This document shows, one piece after another, positions 61,585 to 64,000 of a stretch of 64,000 nt of DNA (the stretch's first letter is position 1; each line of letters begins with the position of its first letter). A program made the position numbers and the translations under genes. The DNA is from an uncultured Collinsella sp. GTDB taxonomy: Bacteria > Actinomycetota > Coriobacteriia > Coriobacteriales > Coriobacteriaceae. The notes under the pieces were generated by a model. That model was not told the origin of the DNA, did not search any database, and worked only from the letters and a program-made list of their open reading frames with translations. The stretch covers positions 1 through 64,000 of the forward strand of contig CABSNK010000005.1 of NCBI GenBank assembly GCA_902479075.1. Direction: 5' to 3'.

Positions 61585-63180
61585 CTACGCACGGATAACC
61601 TTGTCGACGTTCTGGAGCTGCAGTTCCTCGCCGTCCTGGCCCTCGATCACCACATTTTGCAGGTCGAGTACCTTGACGTTTTGCGCGATGATGCCCTGAC
61701 GCACCATGGGCTCAACGCCACAGGCCATGGCCGGAACAAAGGGCTCGGCATCCGGCGCGAAGGTCACGTGGACATCCTGGAACGTCAGACGCGTTACTTT
61801 GCTCTCGGGCAGACCCGTGATATAGGCCGCGGCAGCATGGCAGTTGGTGGCCTCGATATCGCAAAACGTCGTGGCACCAAAGCCGGGCGTGCGGTCGTCG
61901 ACAGGCAGCGCCTCGCGAGACTGCACGTAATCGGTCTTGCCGTCCTTGTCACAGAAGTAGAAGGAGTTGACCACGAAGGGCGTGAGCACCTCGTCCATGC
62001 GAATGTGCTCAAAGGTAATGCCCTCGTTGACGGCATCCTTGCCGCGCCCGCGGCGGGTCTTGACGCGCAGGCCGCGGTCGGTGCGCTCAAAGAGGCACTT
62101 GCTCACGGTAAGGTCCTTGATGCCGCCAGCGGCCTCTGAACCCAGGACCACGGCGCCGTGACCATCGTGCATGTAGCAGTGAGAGATCAGCACGTCGTGC
62201 GTAGCGGGACGAAGCTCGGGCTCAATGCCCAGCTTGCCGCTCTTGATGGCGATGCAGTCATCGCCCACCGAGAACTGACAGCCAAGGATGCGGACAAAGC
62301 CGCAGCTCTCGGGATCGAAACCGTCGGTGTTGTGGGAGTTCTTGGGACCCTCGATCGACAGGCAAAGCGCGTCGACATGCTCGCACAGGACGGGATGGAT
62401 ATTCCACGCCGGGCTGTTGCGCACGGTAAAGCCGGCAAGGCTCACGTTTTGGCACTCGGACAGGAAGATCATGCGCGGACGGGCGACCTCGCGGCCCTCC
62501 TCGGGACGGAAGATGTTCTTAAAGTCCTTGTTCCACCAGTTGTCCTCGGCAAAATCGGTCTGACCGTCAATCGCGCCGCGACCATAGATGTACACGTCGT
62601 GCACGCCCAGACCCGTAAAGGTAGAACAGTAGGTCGAGAAGCTCTCCCCTTCCCAGCGGCCCAGGGGCAGCATATCGGTACCGGCATAACCGGCGCCCTC
62701 GTTGCCCGTGACCGTGCCCGGAATGTAGGCAAGCGCGGCACGATCGTGGCGGGCCAGCAGCACTGCCCCGTCGGCGAGCTCGATGTTGATATTGCTCTTA
62801 AGGAAGAGGGACTTGATACGATAGCTACCGGCGGGAATCAGCACGCGCCCGTCCTTGGGACAGGCCATGATGGCAGCCTGGATGTTGGTGGTGTCATCAT
62901 GCTCGGCATCGCCCTTGGCGCCACAGTCGCGAACGTTGATGGTAAAGGGCTCAGCCGGCGTGGTGACACCTACGCTCAGCTCACGCTCGCCACAAACAAA
63001 ACGAACCAGGTTGCGCTTGCCGGGGGTCAGGCCGTCGACATAGGTCTCGACCGTATTCGTGGTACCGGCGGGCTCGTCGTTGACAAAGATCTCCCACGTA
63101 TCGGCGCAGGTAAAGTAACCGCCGTCGTCAAGCTCGATCACGGCCGCGCGGGCGTTGCGCCAGATAACGTTCGTCTCCAT
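61585..63180 (-). CDS. GH28 polygalacturonase
   Basis: A 531-residue right-handed beta-helix pectinase. The GH28 signatures are in order: N284-T-D286-G, G306-D307-D308 and GHG near residue 340, followed by RGLRVKTRRGRGK. A beta-sandwich-like domain occupies residues 1-80. It hydrolyses homogalacturonan or rhamnogalacturonan oligosaccharides. No signal peptide, so it probably works on imported chains, perhaps as an exo-enzyme. GAGGGAG precedes the ATG at 63180. The transporter upstream (63296) is on the same strand. Confidence 0.9.
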   Translation of the reverse strand: METNVIWRNARAAVIELDDGGYFTCADTWEIFVNDEPAGTTNTVETYVDGLTPGKRNLVRFVCGERELSVGVTTPAEPFTINVRDCGAKGDAEHDDTTNIQAAIMACPKDGRVLIPAGSYRIKSLFLKSNINIELADGAVLLARHDRAALAYIPGTVTGNEGAGYAGTDMLPLGRWEGESFSTYCSTFTGLGVHDVYIYGRGAIDGQTDFAEDNWWNKDFKNIFRPEEGREVARPRMIFLSECQNVSLAGFTVRNSPAWNIHPVLCEHVDALCLSIEGPKNSHNTDGFDPESCGFVRILGCQFSVGDDCIAIKSGKLGIEPELRPATHDVLISHCYMHDGHGAVVLGSEAAGGIKDLTVSKCLFERTDRGLRVKTRRGRGKDAVNEGITFEHIRMDEVLTPFVVNSFYFCDKDGKTDYVQSREALPVDDRTPGFGATTFCDIEATNCHAAAAYITGLPESKVTRLTFQDVHVTFAPDAEPFVPAMACGVEPMVRQGIIAQNVKVLDLQNVVIEGQDGEELQLQNVDKVIRA

Positions 63181-63232
63181 GGGTTTCTCCCTCAAAAAGA
63201 TGCTCTAAAGGCAAATTGTACGCTGTTGAAAA

Positions 63233-63272
63233 AGGGCCGTGCCTGCCGGCGGAATTCCGGTGGCACGGCCCT
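63233..63272 (-). terminator. Intrinsic terminator after the GPH transporter
   Basis: AGGGCCGTGCC / GGCACGGCCCT followed on the minus strand by CTTTTTC. It separates the transporter from the GH28 gene. Confidence 0.8.
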
Positions 63273-63295
63273 GTGATTTGGACGATATGTCGGCC

Positions 63296-64000
63296 TTACT
63301 CGGCGGGAGTTACGCTACCGTCCTGGAAGCCAACGTTGTTGTGGGCAAAGCAGTCCTCGTACTTAAAGCCGGAGAGCTCCTCGCAAAGCGCCTTGACCTC
63401 GGGCTTGACGTCGGCCATCTTGCCACCCTCCTTGACTCGGTGAATCTCGTCGCAAAGGACGTCGCACTGCTCCTTGTCGATCTTGATGCCGCGGGCAAGG
63501 ACGGCTGCAAGCAGGAAGAAGCCGGCGCAGCCGATGATCATGTAGCCGCAGATATACAGAGGCACGGTAGCGGGCTGGGTCACGGCGTCGCTATTGCCGG
63601 CGGTCTGAATGAAGCCGGAGGCAGCAAGGACGATAGCCCATACGTTGACGGCGATAGCCTGGGCGATCTGCTGGCAGAGCTGCTGAGCGGAGCTGTAGAT
63701 ACCCTCGCGACGACGCAGGGTGATGAGCTCATCGACATCGGGGATGTAGTTGAGCAGAACATCGGGCAGGTACTGGAAGCCGACGTAGAAGAACTTCCAG
63801 ATGGCGAAGATGATGGGGTAGGCGATCATGGCGATGGCGACCGTGGAGGTGCCGTTGATCTGACCAAAGGCGAAGTAGTTGAAGGCGATGATGCACGCAG
63901 CGCAACCGACATTTGCCAGGTACCAAGACTTGTGGAAGCCCTTCTTGGCCATGAGGGCGACCCAGATGGCGGTGCAGACGATAGCGACGACCTTGCCAGG
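63296..64000 (-). CDS. GPH-family (MelB-like) sugar-cation symporter, C-terminal part
   Basis: The last 234 residues of a major-facilitator-type transporter; the gene runs past the right edge of the window. About six membrane segments are visible, with the GPH-type loop RRREGIYSSAQQLCQQIAQAI, and a hydrophilic, lysine- and glutamate-rich C terminus. The context of pectin enzymes points to uptake of galacturonate-containing oligosaccharides, but transport substrate is not readable. Confidence 0.8.
   Translation of the reverse strand, partial: PGKVVAIVCTAIWVALMAKKGFHKSWYLANVGCAACIIAFNYFAFGQINGTSTVAIAMIAYPIIFAIWKFFYVGFQYLPDVLLNYIPDVDELITLRRREGIYSSAQQLCQQIAQAIAVNVWAIVLAASGFIQTAGNSDAVTQPATVPLYICGYMIIGCAGFFLLAAVLARGIKIDKEQCDVLCDEIHRVKEGGKMADVKPEVKALCEELSGFKYEDCFAHNNVGFQDGSVTPAE

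Overview
The window looks like chromosome from a gut Coriobacteriia, most likely Collinsella (C. aerofaciens group). The reasons are GC-rich coding, a GlnR-type regulator beside a glnA-like gene, an LPXTG pilus operon with a class C sortase, a tmRNA tag ending in EPMALAA, and intergenic spaces full of short palindromes of the kind I associate with Collinsella. The genus is an inference. No rRNA or tRNA gene, CRISPR array or intact insertion sequence was seen.

1-18.5 kb is mostly housekeeping: the end of a UPF0210 protein, a methyltransferase, a YhbY-like RNA-binding protein, a large AAA/BTAD regulator, nagB, a glucose-type EIIA, glmM, rpsI-rplM, a patatin-like lipase, tmRNA, a metal P-type ATPase with its small membrane partner, and gatCAB. 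18.6-27.3 kb is a sortase-dependent pilus locus read on the minus strand: tip adhesin, ancillary pilin, major pilin, a 50-residue membrane peptide and the sortase. 27.6-43.2 kb is mixed: HAD phosphatase, MFS transporter, moaA plus a moaC-mobB fusion, a protein with AbiEi/DUF559-like parts, a MATE pump, ligA, htrA, a GlnR-like regulator with a glutamine-synthetase-like protein, and a LacI-type repressor.

43.2-64 kb is a sugar-acid and pectin block. kdgK and kdgA turn 2-keto-3-deoxygluconate (KDG) into pyruvate and glyceraldehyde-3-phosphate. One branch feeding KDG is aldonate uptake and dehydration (a frameshifted GntP permease and an IlvD/Edd dehydratase). The other is pectin: a GPH transporter, GH28 polygalacturonase, a pectin methylesterase/esterase fusion, an SGNH esterase, a GH105 unsaturated uronyl hydrolase, an RpiB-like isomerase (DhuI type) and an SDR dehydrogenase (DhuD/KduD type). 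None of the pectin enzymes has a visible signal peptide, so oligosaccharides are probably imported and degraded inside the cell. Shared GTGAACGTT palindromes suggest a regulon.

The most unusual material is non-coding: at least five families of intergenic palindromes (called A to E here). In families B, D and E a short conserved core sits inside stems whose sequences differ between copies but stay paired. Other points of note are a G9 tract in the adhesin, a glutamine synthetase homologue lacking three expected metal ligands, a one-base frameshift in gntP, and tmRNA-end copies beside ssrA. Coordinates and translations were read by eye; functions come from family knowledge, and no database search was run.
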